From positions 1 through 64,000 of the forward strand of contig JACAAZ010000023.1 of NCBI GenBank assembly GCA_013376995.1: a stretch of DNA of 64,000 nucleotides, written 5' to 3'. The notes below the pieces were generated by a model. That model did not search any database. It was not told the origin of the DNA and worked only from the letters and a program-made list of their open reading frames with translations. This DNA is from Bacteroidota bacterium. GTDB lineage: Bacteria > Bacteroidota > Bacteroidia > Bacteroidales > UBA4417. Position numbers and translations under genes: made by a program. Shown piece by piece: positions 8,049 to 17,355 of the stretch. The stretch's first letter is position 1. Each line of letters begins with the position of its first letter.

Positions 8049-10160
8049 CTAATAGAAAGTAAGCCTGTTATCCTTAATGTCTGCCTTTTCTTTAAGAACA
8101 GTCATGATCTGATTGTTACGGCCCTGGAAAGTCATCATCATTTGTTTTTTCTGGCTTTCAAAATCCTTGGTAGGAGGAGCATTGGTAAAATCATCAACTA
8201 TGACTACATAAACAGCCTGTTCACCCTGAATTGGTGAAGAAACCTGGCCTTTTTTCATTGCAAATATCTGACCTGTAACCTTAGGTTCATGACCATAATT
8301 AGGAATATTTGAACTTGTAAATGAAACGTCACAAGTATCAATCTTGCCTTTATACTCACTGATCAGCACGTTGATATCCTTAAGTTTTGCGAACTGGTTA
8401 TTGATCTTCTTAGTTATCATTTCAGCCTTCTTGTCCCTGATTACCAGCGGCTTAATAGGATGCTTAACAACTTCCAATGGAACAATTCCTTTTTCTACAA
8501 TGTTCTTAACTGCAGCAACAACATATTTCCCATCTGTATCGAATACATTGGAAACATTTCCTTTTTCGGTTTCTTTCTGGAATGCCCAACGTACTACTTC
8601 GCGAGCCCTGTCAACGCCTGGAAGTTTATCAGCCATCTCATCTGTGCGATCAGCACTTCTCACATTGAGGCCCTTGTCTTTAACAGTCTTATCAAATTTC
8701 TCGATTGTATTGTTGTCGGCTGCAAATGAACTTGCATCATTGTAAACGCCTTCAATAGTTTTTGTGCTGGGTTCGATCCTGCGATCTACACTGGCTACCC
8801 TGATCTTGAGGACAGGTTCTTTTTTACCGGTGATTTTGATGATGTGAAAACCGAACTGGGTTTCTACCTTGACAATATCCCCAATTTTACCATTTAGCAC
8901 TGCATTGTTAAATGCAGGAACCATAGCGCCATCAACGAACCAATCAAGGTCACCCATTTTTTTCTTGGCGGTTTCATCATCAGAAAGAGTACCAGCTATG
9001 TTCTCGAACATTGCAGGGTTCTTCTTTACAACTGCGAGGATGCTATCAGCTTCCTTTTCTGCGGCAACCTTTGATCTTTTGGCTGTTTTAATTGGAGTTC
9101 CTTCATATGAGATCAGGATATGGCTGGCTTTGAGCGAATCTGGCCTCGCCTGTTTATCCATGATCTTGTATATCTTGAGTGTATTGTTATCATCATAAGG
9201 AGGAAGGATGGTACCAACAGCTGCATGGAAAAGGATAGAATCAATGCCGGGGGAGAAAGAACCTTTTTTCTTCCAGGTACTGTCATACCTGTTGTCAGAG
9301 GATGAGTTAACAAACGTTGGAACATCAGTAACAGTCTGGAATTCCTCATAGAGTTTGCTTACATCCTGTTTGATCTTGGCCATATCTTCTTCAGAAGCTT
9401 TAGGCTCGAATACAACAAATTCAATGTCCCTGATAGGTTTCTCCTGGTAGAATTTGTACTTGTTCTCATTGTAATACTTTTCATAATCAGCGTCTGTGAT
9501 TTTAACCATACTATCAGAAACTGACTGATACCTTACACCGGCAATACGGATCTTTGCCATTTTATTTGTTTCCTCATAGTTACGCTTTGCAAACGCAGTA
9601 GGAACATAATAACCCTTGAAGATCAAATTATTGTACTTGGTGGTCAACCTGTCGGTTTTAATGGCTTTTTCCATGGCAAGGTAGCGTTCCCTCATTTTGG
9701 GATCTACATTGTCGAGATTCTGGAGAAAATTATTTACAGCCTTGGGGTCGAATTGCCCTGTTTTAGGATCTGTGAAACTCTGAATGATATATTGATGCGG
9801 ATGCTTACCACGGATCATGTCGTCGAGTTCTTCTGTCGAAACTGAAATCCCAAGCTTATCATACTGCTTGTTCATGATAATTTCATTCAGCATCTGTTCC
9901 CAGGTTCCCTGACGGATCTGAAAACTTTCGTCGGCAGTGATATTATCCTTACCGGTATTAGCTTTTTGAAGTTCTATATTCTCCTCAACCTTCCTGTTGA
10001 ATTCAATAGCGGAAATCTTTTCCCCGGCTATAACGCCAATAGTATCTGTATGTTTTGACCTTTTTCTTGAAAAGTCGCTGAGAACAAAAAGTAACAGCGC
10101 TACACCGATAATGACGACAAGCAACCAATAATGTTTACGAATTTCTCCAATGATAGCCAT
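8049..10160 (-). CDS. PpiD/SurA-like periplasmic peptidyl-prolyl isomerase
   Basis: A 703-residue membrane-anchored foldase. Residues 11-29 form one membrane segment next to a short cytoplasmic tail. A long SurA_N-type chaperone region follows (about 35-330). One parvulin domain lies near residues 340-450, recognised by KASHILISYEG, the G-D-L-D-W-F motif and the FGFHIIKITG end. A second long C-terminal chaperone region follows. Proteins of this type assist outer-membrane protein folding. It is last in a five-gene minus-strand run with coaX, a barrel protein, lptC and a CNNM protein, and a strong terminator follows. The single parvulin domain makes it more PpiD-like than SurA-like. Confidence 0.9.
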   Translation of the reverse strand: MAIIGEIRKHYWLLVVIIGVALLLFVLSDFSRKRSKHTDTIGVIAGEKISAIEFNRKVEENIELQKANTGKDNITADESFQIRQGTWEQMLNEIIMNKQYDKLGISVSTEELDDMIRGKHPHQYIIQSFTDPKTGQFDPKAVNNFLQNLDNVDPKMRERYLAMEKAIKTDRLTTKYNNLIFKGYYVPTAFAKRNYEETNKMAKIRIAGVRYQSVSDSMVKITDADYEKYYNENKYKFYQEKPIRDIEFVVFEPKASEEDMAKIKQDVSKLYEEFQTVTDVPTFVNSSSDNRYDSTWKKKGSFSPGIDSILFHAAVGTILPPYDDNNTLKIYKIMDKQARPDSLKASHILISYEGTPIKTAKRSKVAAEKEADSILAVVKKNPAMFENIAGTLSDDETAKKKMGDLDWFVDGAMVPAFNNAVLNGKIGDIVKVETQFGFHIIKITGKKEPVLKIRVASVDRRIEPSTKTIEGVYNDASSFAADNNTIEKFDKTVKDKGLNVRSADRTDEMADKLPGVDRAREVVRWAFQKETEKGNVSNVFDTDGKYVVAAVKNIVEKGIVPLEVVKHPIKPLVIRDKKAEMITKKINNQFAKLKDINVLISEYKGKIDTCDVSFTSSNIPNYGHEPKVTGQIFAMKKGQVSSPIQGEQAVYVVIVDDFTNAPPTKDFESQKKQMMMTFQGRNNQIMTVLKEKADIKDNRLTFY

Positions 10161-10352
10161 TTGTATAAATTTTATGTGTTCCTCAAAAAGAGGCGCAAAT
10201 TTACAATAAATCCCGAAGTTGAAAAATAATTTTACGAATTTCGGATTAAATAGCAGAGGAAATTCTTTATGTATGAAGTAATTAGAGAATTGACCCGCTC
10301 AGAAACCCTGCCTGATGGCATTTTTTATCAACAAATTACCAAAATGTAATGA

Positions 10353-11621
10353 TCATGAAGTAAGAATATTCAGCTGAACTTTTTCTATCCGGGTCTCTGA
10401 AGCATCCATAATCGTGAATGTTAGCTTGTCGACAATGATCTTTTCATTGACCTCGGGAATATCCTGGTGATAATGAAGAATCAGCCCTGCCAGTGTTTCA
10501 TACTCATCGGATTCGGGAAGATCCAGGTTATATTCTTTATTGATAAAATCTATTTCCAGCCGGCCTGCAAAAATGTATTCCGTGGGACTGACTTTCTTTG
10601 CGGTAAATTCTTCGAGGTCGAATTCGTCGTCAATCTCCCCAAAAATCTCCTCAATCAGGTCTTCAATAGTTACCATACCGGAAGTCCCTCCAAACTCATC
10701 AACCACAACTGCAACACTTTTCCTTTGATCAATCAGCATATTGAGCGCATTGGAAGCAGTGACAGTTTCCGGCACAAAAATCACTGGCCTGGTAACTTTG
10801 GAGAGCACTTCAGGCTTGCTGAACATGTCGAACAAATGCACATATCCTGTCATGATATCAATGGTGCCTTTATAGGTCAGAACTTTTGAATGGCCAGAGT
10901 CAAGGAACAGGGTGTGCAACTCCGTAATTGGCTCTGTTTCGTCAATTGCTACAATTTCATTTCTTGGGACCATACATTCCCGCACCTTGGTAACATGGAA
11001 ATCCATCACATTCTGAATCATCTGGATCTCCTGGTCTCCATCCCTGGGTTCGTTGTCAGCAGGAAAGAAATCCCTGATATATTCATCCAGGTCGAGGGCA
11101 GTGAATTGATATCCTTTTTCGCCAATATTCATTCCAAGGACTTTTTTAAGCAGGAACTCAGCAAAGCCGATAAACAGGTAAATTAGGGGGTAGAGAATGA
11201 TAAAAAGGAGAAAAGCAGGAATTGCGAAAACATTCAGTAATCCGTTCGGGTTTATTCGGAACAGCACTTTCGGCAGGAATTCAGCCAATACCAGGATGAT
11301 AAGTGTTGAAACAAGGGTTTGGAAGAAGAGGAGTAAGCCTGCCGCATGCAGAAAATGTGGCAGGTAAGCATCCATGATGGGTTCGAGGACGGCAGCCATG
11401 GCTATACCGTAAATCACCAGGGCGATATTATTTCCCAGCAGCATAGCTCCTATGAAACGCGATGGCCGTTGCAGGAATCCGGACAAGATCTTGGCCGAGA
11501 TCATTCCTTTGCTTTTGTCAAGTTCAACCTTGAGTTTGTTAGCGCTTACAAAGGCTATTTCCATCCCGGAAAAGAAAGAAGAGAAGGTCAATGTCAGAAT
11601 AATGACCAGGGTCGTGTCCAT
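10353..11621 (-). CDS. CNNM/CBS-domain membrane protein (HlyC/CorC family)
   Basis: A 422-residue membrane protein of the CNNM (DUF21) family. The order is an N-terminal DUF21 membrane domain with about four segments (1-165), a CBS pair beginning at VRECMVPRNEIVAID (about 215-330, ending IDQRKSVAVVVDEFGGTSGMVTIED), and a C-terminal CorC/HlyC transporter-associated domain (350-422). Relatives export or regulate Mg2+ and Co2+; in gliding Bacteroidota the orthologue is called GldE. I cannot tell transport from gliding roles here, since no other gld gene is near. It sits between lptC and the foldase gene, an order conserved in the phylum. Confidence 0.88.
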   Translation of the reverse strand: MDTTLVIILTLTFSSFFSGMEIAFVSANKLKVELDKSKGMISAKILSGFLQRPSRFIGAMLLGNNIALVIYGIAMAAVLEPIMDAYLPHFLHAAGLLLFFQTLVSTLIILVLAEFLPKVLFRINPNGLLNVFAIPAFLLFIILYPLIYLFIGFAEFLLKKVLGMNIGEKGYQFTALDLDEYIRDFFPADNEPRDGDQEIQMIQNVMDFHVTKVRECMVPRNEIVAIDETEPITELHTLFLDSGHSKVLTYKGTIDIMTGYVHLFDMFSKPEVLSKVTRPVIFVPETVTASNALNMLIDQRKSVAVVVDEFGGTSGMVTIEDLIEEIFGEIDDEFDLEEFTAKKVSPTEYIFAGRLEIDFINKEYNLDLPESDEYETLAGLILHYHQDIPEVNEKIIVDKLTFTIMDASETRIEKVQLNILTS

Positions 11622-11696
11622 GAATGGCTTTATTATTCGCTAAAGTTACGAATTTGAAAGTATGGGAAGGCTTAAAATTTAATTATGGAAACAGTA

Positions 11697-12275
11697 TTAT
11701 CGTCTTTCATTTACATAGAAAGTACCGGAAACATTCCTGACAACCCAATTGTCAAAAACTTCATCCGATTCCATGCTTTTCCCGGTAATGATCTTTTCGG
11801 GGGTAGATATTTTGACATATACTTCAGAATACATCCTGCGGGTATTTTCATTCCAGGTAAGATGCTCAGTATTCAATTGAGCCTGTTTGGCAAAGTTCTT
11901 TACCACGACATTCCCCTTGGCTTCCATAAGCCTTTTATTATCCCAGCTAATTCCATACTTGGCTGTAAGTTCTGATTTCGGCTGTCTTAAGGAGTCAAAA
12001 AATATGATCTTGATCCCGTTTGGAAATTCCGTATAAGGATTATTCCCGGCCTGGTAGGCTTTTAATTTAGGAGCAGTAAGCTGTGTGGAAATGTTGCCTG
12101 ACTCACTCTGCTTAACAATAATATTGTCGATTGAAATATCTGGCAGAGAATCCATTGAAGTAAGGGCTTTTACCTTCTGAATATCCGTATTGCATGAACA
12201 GACATACATGGCCATAAAAGCCACAAATAATCCCGGGATCATCTTCGTCAGAGCTTCCTTCTTAATCCGGATCAT
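11697..12275 (-). CDS. lptC: LptC-like LPS export protein (lipoprotein form)
   Basis: LptC links the inner-membrane LPS ABC transporter to the periplasmic LPS bridge. I start it at the ATG at 12275 (MIRIKKEALTKMIPG), giving 192 residues, the family's usual length; an upstream in-frame ATG would overlap the barrel gene. A hydrophobic signal ends in VCSC-N, a plausible lipobox, in place of the membrane anchor of enterobacterial LptC. The mature part is the beta-rich OstA/LptC fold, with the characteristic LTAPKL, GNVVVKN and TEHLTWNENTRRMYSE stretches. It follows the barrel gene by 37 bases. Confidence 0.88.
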   Translation of the reverse strand: MIRIKKEALTKMIPGLFVAFMAMYVCSCNTDIQKVKALTSMDSLPDISIDNIIVKQSESGNISTQLTAPKLKAYQAGNNPYTEFPNGIKIIFFDSLRQPKSELTAKYGISWDNKRLMEAKGNVVVKNFAKQAQLNTEHLTWNENTRRMYSEVYVKISTPEKIITGKSMESDEVFDNWVVRNVSGTFYVNERR

Positions 12276-12312
12276 ATTCAACAGGTTGGCAAAAGATGGG
12301 CAATATTTTGGC

Positions 12313-13629
12313 CTAGTCGTATTTCCTCTTGAGGAACCACTTTTCAAACATAGCAGCGCCAATGCTGAATCGGAAATAGTTTTCCTTGATAAGGTTATTG
12401 TTTGTTGAGCCAAACGTACCAACTTCAAATGCCAGGTTCAGTGTTGAACGCGATTTTTTCATTGGCAGGCCAGCTCCGAAACTGACGCCTATATCATTGA
12501 GGCGTGTATTCCTCAGCTCTAGGTTACTCATTTCAAACCGCACGCCAGCCCTGTAATTGATGCGCTTCCAATAGGTTCCGACATCAAGGGCAGAAGGCCT
12601 GAATTGACCGCCTAATGAGATACGTGTGCTGTTTTTAAGGTTTCCGGATTCACCGAAGTATGTATACTTTTCCCATTGTTGCCAGCGCACATCAGCATAG
12701 GTCGACCAGCGTGTTGAGCGTCCAAATGCTATCCCGGTACCTATGCTCATTGGAAGAACAACTTTTCCCTTGGTCCCATCCTCGAAAAGGATAGTATCCC
12801 TTGTAACATCTATGTTTGAGCTATAATTATGGAAATAGTTAACCGCCAGGTTATTCGAACTTGAGCTCATGGACTGCTGAGGCGTGAGGGTAAGGCCAAA
12901 AGTAAAATTCCGATCATTCGAGAAAGCGGTATAATATTGTAAGCCGAAATCGAAAATCAGGTTTTTTATTGCAGCTGAACTTGTGATCCTTGACCTCATG
13001 TACCCGTTTGAATCAGGGTAAGATAAAGTCCGCTCGTGATTAATGTTCCCAAAATAATAGGCAACATTTAAACCCGCTGAAATGTGTTTCGTTAATTTAA
13101 ATCCATTGCCGATATAAGCCTTGTTAAGGCCTCCGCTACCGGTATATCCGTATTCTACTTTCCCAAGCTGGGAAATTACGCTGTCGCTTCCAATAAGATA
13201 GCCGATTGACGAATAAGGAAGTAAACCAACACTGGCTTTCCACCACTTTGTCAATGGAAAACCCATTGTAATATATGCCAGGCTGGCATCATTGACCTTG
13301 AAAGAAGTGGTGTTCGTTTTAAGTGTCATCAGGTTAGCCTGTAATCCAGCATCAAAGACAAAGCTGGTAGTATCAAATGAAGTGTAGGAAGCCGGGTTAT
13401 AGGGATTCACACACAAGGGTGACCGCAAGGCTGAGGATGAGCCGCCCAGGGCCATCATCAACGTATTGTTATTAGGACTGATTTTCCCCAGCCCAAAACG
13501 GGAATATGGTGAGGAATTACTGGTCTGGGCCTGGAGTTCACTTACTGAACATAAGATCATCAGCGCCAACAATAAATTTCGTAGGATTCTATTTCTCAAG
13601 GTTGTAATTGAGTATAAGATTGAGTCCAT
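12313..13629 (-). CDS. Outer-membrane beta-barrel protein, FadL/OMPP1-like
   Basis: An exported barrel protein of about 438 residues. A hydrophobic signal ends in SELQA-QTS. The mature N-terminus, SSPYSRFGLGKI, and the alternating strand pattern to a terminal aromatic-rich strand fit outer-membrane barrels of the FadL/OMPP1 type found beside coaX in this phylum. The start is uncertain: ATG at 13629 overlaps coaX by 41 bases, while a TTG at 13599 overlaps by 11 and gives a shorter signal. The transported substrate is unknown. Position between coaX and lptC suggests an envelope role but does not prove one. Confidence 0.75.
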   Translation of the reverse strand: MDSILYSITTLRNRILRNLLLALMILCSVSELQAQTSNSSPYSRFGLGKISPNNNTLMMALGGSSSALRSPLCVNPYNPASYTSFDTTSFVFDAGLQANLMTLKTNTTSFKVNDASLAYITMGFPLTKWWKASVGLLPYSSIGYLIGSDSVISQLGKVEYGYTGSGGLNKAYIGNGFKLTKHISAGLNVAYYFGNINHERTLSYPDSNGYMRSRITSSAAIKNLIFDFGLQYYTAFSNDRNFTFGLTLTPQQSMSSSSNNLAVNYFHNYSSNIDVTRDTILFEDGTKGKVVLPMSIGTGIAFGRSTRWSTYADVRWQQWEKYTYFGESGNLKNSTRISLGGQFRPSALDVGTYWKRINYRAGVRFEMSNLELRNTRLNDIGVSFGAGLPMKKSRSTLNLAFEVGTFGSTNNNLIKENYFRFSIGAAMFEKWFLKRKYD

Positions 13630-14314
13630 CAAGGACCAGGTTTGGGGCTGCAAAGGTCTTAATTTTAAATTGTTTATCAAAATAATAATGGTCACCGCCT
13701 GTTAATACTACCTGTATACCGGGATATTGCTGCTCATACAGGCGAATTACTCCTTCTACTTCAAGCTTTGTCCCGTTTAACACCCCGGAATGAATGCTCA
13801 TATTTGTTGAATCTCCTGTAAGCGGGGCTGACTCTTCTGAATCAAGTAACGGCAAGCGTCCTGAAAAAGTATGGAGAGCCTGGTACCGCATACGGATACC
13901 TGGCGAAATAGCCCCTCCATGGTATTCACCTGATGAAGTAATAAAATCATAGGTAATGGCTGTACCGGCATCAATTACCAGGACATCCCTGCCAGGAAAG
14001 AGTTCAAATGCAGCCGCTACTCCTGCAAGTCGGTCTTTCCCCAGGGTTTCAGGAGTAGAATACCTGTTTCTAAATGGAAGTTTGGTTTGATAGTCAAATT
14101 CCAGTATTGAAAACCTGCCTGACAAATCACCCAGTTCATAGGGTTGCGCGCTGACCGAAGAAATGATACAAGCTGATGGCATTGTATGTTCGGCTATTAA
14201 CTGATTTACATACTGAATATTGAAAGAATCATGCCTTCCAAAAGCCAGCATTTGCTTCCCTTCGAAAACAGCAATCTTTGTCAGTGTATTGCCAATATCA
14301 ATTACCAACTTCAT
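13589..14314 (-). CDS. coaX: Type III pantothenate kinase
   Basis: CoaX phosphorylates pantothenate, the first step of coenzyme A synthesis. The 241-residue protein begins MKLVIDIGNTLTKIAVFEG, the family's phosphate-binding loop with Asp6. It has LGKDRLAG and VIDAGTAITYDFI, which carries the second conserved acidic motif, then GGAISPGIRMR and LTGGD. It is first in the minus-strand run that continues through lptC to the foldase. A divergent thioredoxin-like gene starts 162 bases away. Confidence 0.95.
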   Translation of the reverse strand: MKLVIDIGNTLTKIAVFEGKQMLAFGRHDSFNIQYVNQLIAEHTMPSACIISSVSAQPYELGDLSGRFSILEFDYQTKLPFRNRYSTPETLGKDRLAGVAAAFELFPGRDVLVIDAGTAITYDFITSSGEYHGGAISPGIRMRYQALHTFSGRLPLLDSEESAPLTGDSTNMSIHSGVLNGTKLEVEGVIRLYEQQYPGIQVVLTGGDHYYFDKQFKIKTFAAPNLVLDGLNLILNYNLEK

Positions 14315-14405
14315 TTTTCAATTTTTATAGCTGCTATTTGCAAAATGAGCCAGGTATTTTTCAAATCCTGAGCCCATTATCAGACAAATGTAGAAAATCC
14401 GTTAG

Positions 14406-14437
14406 TTGAAATACTATTCCAACTGTTATTACCTTTG
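14406..14437 (+). promoter_or_regulatory. Candidate promoter of the thioredoxin-like gene
   Basis: TACCTTTG at 14430-14437 fits the Bacteroidota -7 box TANNTTTG. A partial -33 element (GTTG ending at 14408) lies 21 bases upstream, within the usual spacing. The gene starts 40 bases downstream. Confidence 0.4.
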
Positions 14438-14476
14438 GCGTTTAACGCAATTTAACAACTCAACCCAAAAAATACC

Positions 14477-14971
14477 ATGAAGTTCATCCACGTCATTCTT
14501 TTTTGCTTTTTCGTTGTGCAAATGGCCCAGGCGCAACAGAAGATTGAGATCTATAATCCAAATGCAGATGCTGCAGCCGACATTACCAAAGCAACTGCGC
14601 TTGCCGGGAAAGAAGGCAAGCATGTATTTCTACAGGTCGGTGGTAACTGGTGCCCATGGTGTATCCGGTTCCACAAATTTGTAAATGAAGACGCTCAGCT
14701 GGATAGCATCTTAACTGCAAATTTTGAAGTGGTGAAAGTAAATTACAGCAGGGAAAATGAAAACAGGAAAGTATTAGCTTCCCTGGGTTACCCTCAGCGA
14801 TTTGGCTTCCCGGTATTTGTAATCCTTGATGGAAACGGGAAGGTAATTCACATACAGGATAGTTCCCTCCTCGAGGAAGGCAAAGGGTACAGTGCAGAAA
14901 AGGTGAAAAACATGTTCCTTATGTGGTCTGCAGAGTCATTAAGGCTTGCTTCGGAAAAATACAAACCTTAG
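14477..14971 (+). CDS. Exported thioredoxin-fold protein
   Basis: A 164-residue protein with a signal peptide (1-19, cut after AQA) and a thioredoxin fold of the DUF255/thioredoxin_7 kind. The active site is W58-C59-P-W-C62, with a Trp between the cysteines like that of disulphide-handling relatives in this phylum. The cis-Pro region GFPVFVILDGNGK is present. It is probably periplasmic and reduces or shuffles disulphides, but the partner is unknown. It starts a plus-strand run with the CtpA protease, 119 bases on. Confidence 0.85.
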   Translation: MKFIHVILFCFFVVQMAQAQQKIEIYNPNADAAADITKATALAGKEGKHVFLQVGGNWCPWCIRFHKFVNEDAQLDSILTANFEVVKVNYSRENENRKVLASLGYPQRFGFPVFVILDGNGKVIHIQDSSLLEEGKGYSAEKVKNMFLMWSAESLRLASEKYKP

Positions 14972-15021
14972 CCCCGATTGTTAACTGTTCTTAAAAGCTC
15001 TTTCTCCAATCCAATTTTAGC

Positions 15022-15029
15022 TAGTTTTG
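15022..15029 (+). promoter_or_regulatory. Candidate -7 box upstream of the CtpA-like gene
   Basis: TAGTTTTG fits TANNTTTG, 61 bases before the start codon. No clear -33 TTTG is seen. Confidence 0.3.
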
Positions 15030-15090
15030 CGGATGAAGAAGCAGTAGTTGTCATTAGTTCAAATACTTCCATTAAAATACCTCATACCTG

Positions 15091-16704
15091 ATGTCAGAAA
15101 AACGTCGAAGTTTTATATACCTGCCTATTGCATTTGCCCTGGTCCTCATCCTGGGGATCGTTCTTGGATATTACCTGCTCAGGGTTTCATTTGTACTAAA
15201 TCACCCGTTATTGAAAATGGGCAGCAAGGGCGGATCCATTCCTGAACTGATCAGGTACATTGATCAAAATTATGTTGACACTGTAAATCCTGAAAACCTG
15301 CAGAAAGAAGCCATCGACGGGATGCTGCTCAGTTTGGACCCTCATTCGCAATACATTCCTGCATCAGAATTCCATGATGCCAATGATCCTCTGATGGGTA
15401 ACTTTGACGGGATCGGGGTTCAATTCCGTATTGAGCATGATACGATTGTTGTAATCAACACGGTTTCCGGAGGGCCATCTGAAAAACTGGGCATACTCGC
15501 CGGTGACAGGATTGTTAAGGTAGATGATAAAAATGTAGCCAATATCAAGATCACTAATGAAATGGTGATGAAGAAGCTGAAAGGGCCTAAAGGAACTAAG
15601 GTTAAGGTTGGCATTTTCAGGAAGGGCTTGAAAAAACTTATCGACTTTACCATTACAAGGGATGTAATTCCAACCTGGAGCATCGATGTGTCATATGCTG
15701 TTTCAAAAAATACAGGCTATATTAAACTCAGTAAATTCAGTGCAACAACCCATGATGAACTGGTTGAATCAATGAAAAAGCTGAAAAAAGAAGGTGTTAA
15801 CAAACTCATCCTTGACTTACGGGAAAATTCAGGAGGATACCTGAATGAAGCCATCGCAGTTGCCGATGAATTCCTGCCTGCTGACAAACTTATCGTTTAT
15901 ACCAAAGGTCTGCACAGGCCGAAACAAGTTGCAACCTCTACCTCAGAAGGCGAATGGGATAATCTTCCCGTTGTTGTTCTGATTAATGAGAATTCAGCAT
16001 CAGCAAGTGAAATTGTTGCCGGAGCCATACAGGACAATGACAGGGGTGAAATCATTGGCAGGCGTTCTTTTGGAAAAGGATTGGTCCAGGAGCAGATTAA
16101 TCTTTCTGATGGTTCCGCCCTCCGCCTTACGGTTGCCCGCTATTACACTCCTACAGGCAGATGTATCCAGAAACCTTATACCAAAGGAGCAGACGATTAT
16201 TACATGGAATATTACCACCGTTACGAAGATGGAGAACTTGAGAGGGCAGACAGCATTAAAATGGTGGATTCCCTGAAGTTCAAGACACCAAAAGGAAAGA
16301 TCGTTTATGGCGGCGGCGGTATTATGCCGGATATTTTTATACCGATAGAAAAGGGGCCAAATTTTAAGTTTTTCAATGAAACTTTCAGGAAGGGCCTGCT
16401 CTATCAATTTGCATTTGACTACACAGATCAGCACAGGCAGGAGTTGAAGAAACTTGGCGACTTTAATGCTTTCGACAGGAAATTCACGGTAACTCCTGCT
16501 ATTTATTCGGAGTTTGTTGCCTATACCGGTAAAAACGGTATTTCTTCAAAGCCAGAGGAAGTGAAGGCTTCAACACCCTATATTTCAGATCTTATTAAGG
16601 CATATGTAGCGCGGAACCTTTTTGATGATAAGGGCTTCTACCCTATCTACCTACGTACGGACAAAGGATTCCAGCGAGCAGTCCAGGAACTCTCCAAGAA
16701 ATAG
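15091..16704 (+). CDS. Carboxy-terminal processing protease (CtpA, S41 family)
   Basis: A 537-residue S41 peptidase. The order is an N-terminal membrane anchor or uncleaved signal (9-30), a PDZ domain (about 105-190, with GIGVQFRIEHD and the GPSEKLGILAGDRIV loop), and the S41 core. The catalytic dyad is Ser304 in NSASASEIV and Lys329 in RSFGKGLVQ, 25 residues apart as in other CTPs. Such proteases trim periplasmic proteins from their C-termini, for instance amidase regulators or lipoproteins. The long tail after residue 400 is normal for Bacteroidota CTPs. Confidence 0.93.
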   Translation: MSEKRRSFIYLPIAFALVLILGIVLGYYLLRVSFVLNHPLLKMGSKGGSIPELIRYIDQNYVDTVNPENLQKEAIDGMLLSLDPHSQYIPASEFHDANDPLMGNFDGIGVQFRIEHDTIVVINTVSGGPSEKLGILAGDRIVKVDDKNVANIKITNEMVMKKLKGPKGTKVKVGIFRKGLKKLIDFTITRDVIPTWSIDVSYAVSKNTGYIKLSKFSATTHDELVESMKKLKKEGVNKLILDLRENSGGYLNEAIAVADEFLPADKLIVYTKGLHRPKQVATSTSEGEWDNLPVVVLINENSASASEIVAGAIQDNDRGEIIGRRSFGKGLVQEQINLSDGSALRLTVARYYTPTGRCIQKPYTKGADDYYMEYYHRYEDGELERADSIKMVDSLKFKTPKGKIVYGGGGIMPDIFIPIEKGPNFKFFNETFRKGLLYQFAFDYTDQHRQELKKLGDFNAFDRKFTVTPAIYSEFVAYTGKNGISSKPEEVKASTPYISDLIKAYVARNLFDDKGFYPIYLRTDKGFQRAVQELSKK

Positions 16705-16713
16705 CATGGTTCC

Positions 16714-17232
16714 ATGAGAAGGGTAAAGCTGTTCATTGCCACCAGCCTGGATGGATATATAGCCAGGAAAGATGGAGGCATCGACTGGCTTTTTACAGAT
16801 GGGGATTATGGTTATGCTGATTTTTATGCCTCCATCGATACTACATTGACAGGCAGGAAAACCTATGAGCTTATCCTCACATTCGGTGATTTTCCTTACC
16901 CAGGTAAAACGAATTATATTTTTAGCCGGGCAGGGAGTTGGGGCAGTGCTGAACAGGTCACATTTGTAGATGAAGATGTTGCAGCTTTTGTTGAGCGCCT
17001 GAAGAAGCAAGAGGGTCGGGATATCTGGCTTGTCGGAGGCGCAGAAATTGTTTCAGCACTTGAAAGGGCTGGTTTGATAGACGATTATATCATTTCTGTC
17101 CATCCTATCATCCTCGGTGATGGAATTTCGCTTTTTTCTGATGCAGGGCTCAATCAATCCATCGAACTAGTCAGTACAGGGAGCTTTCCTTCCGGATTGG
17201 TCCAGTTAACGTACAGGAGAATAGAACGTTAG
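16714..17232 (+). CDS. RibD C-terminal-type dihydrofolate reductase family protein
   Basis: A 172-residue NADPH-dependent reductase-like protein. It has the family's start MRRVKLFIATSLDGYIARKDG, TTLTGRKTYEL, and WLVGGAEIVSALERAGLIDDYI, which shapes the nucleotide pocket. Relatives such as YyaP/YwjB have no settled substrate, and the absence of an N-terminal deaminase domain argues against riboflavin synthesis. It begins 10 bases after the protease gene, so the two are co-transcribed. Confidence 0.9.
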   Translation: MRRVKLFIATSLDGYIARKDGGIDWLFTDGDYGYADFYASIDTTLTGRKTYELILTFGDFPYPGKTNYIFSRAGSWGSAEQVTFVDEDVAAFVERLKKQEGRDIWLVGGAEIVSALERAGLIDDYIISVHPIILGDGISLFSDAGLNQSIELVSTGSFPSGLVQLTYRRIER

Positions 17233-17355
17233 TAAATCAGGAAATTAACTGCTTTTCACCGATTTAGGGGATTCATATTGGATCGCAAACAAATAATATA
17301 TTTCCTTCGGGCAAAGGCCTTTCAACATTGAAAATAATACCTGCCGGGAAAATTT

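Noticed and set aside
8344-9305. Plus-strand open frames opposite the foldase gene.
   Set aside because: Shadows of a strong 703-codon gene on the other strand; no family resemblance.
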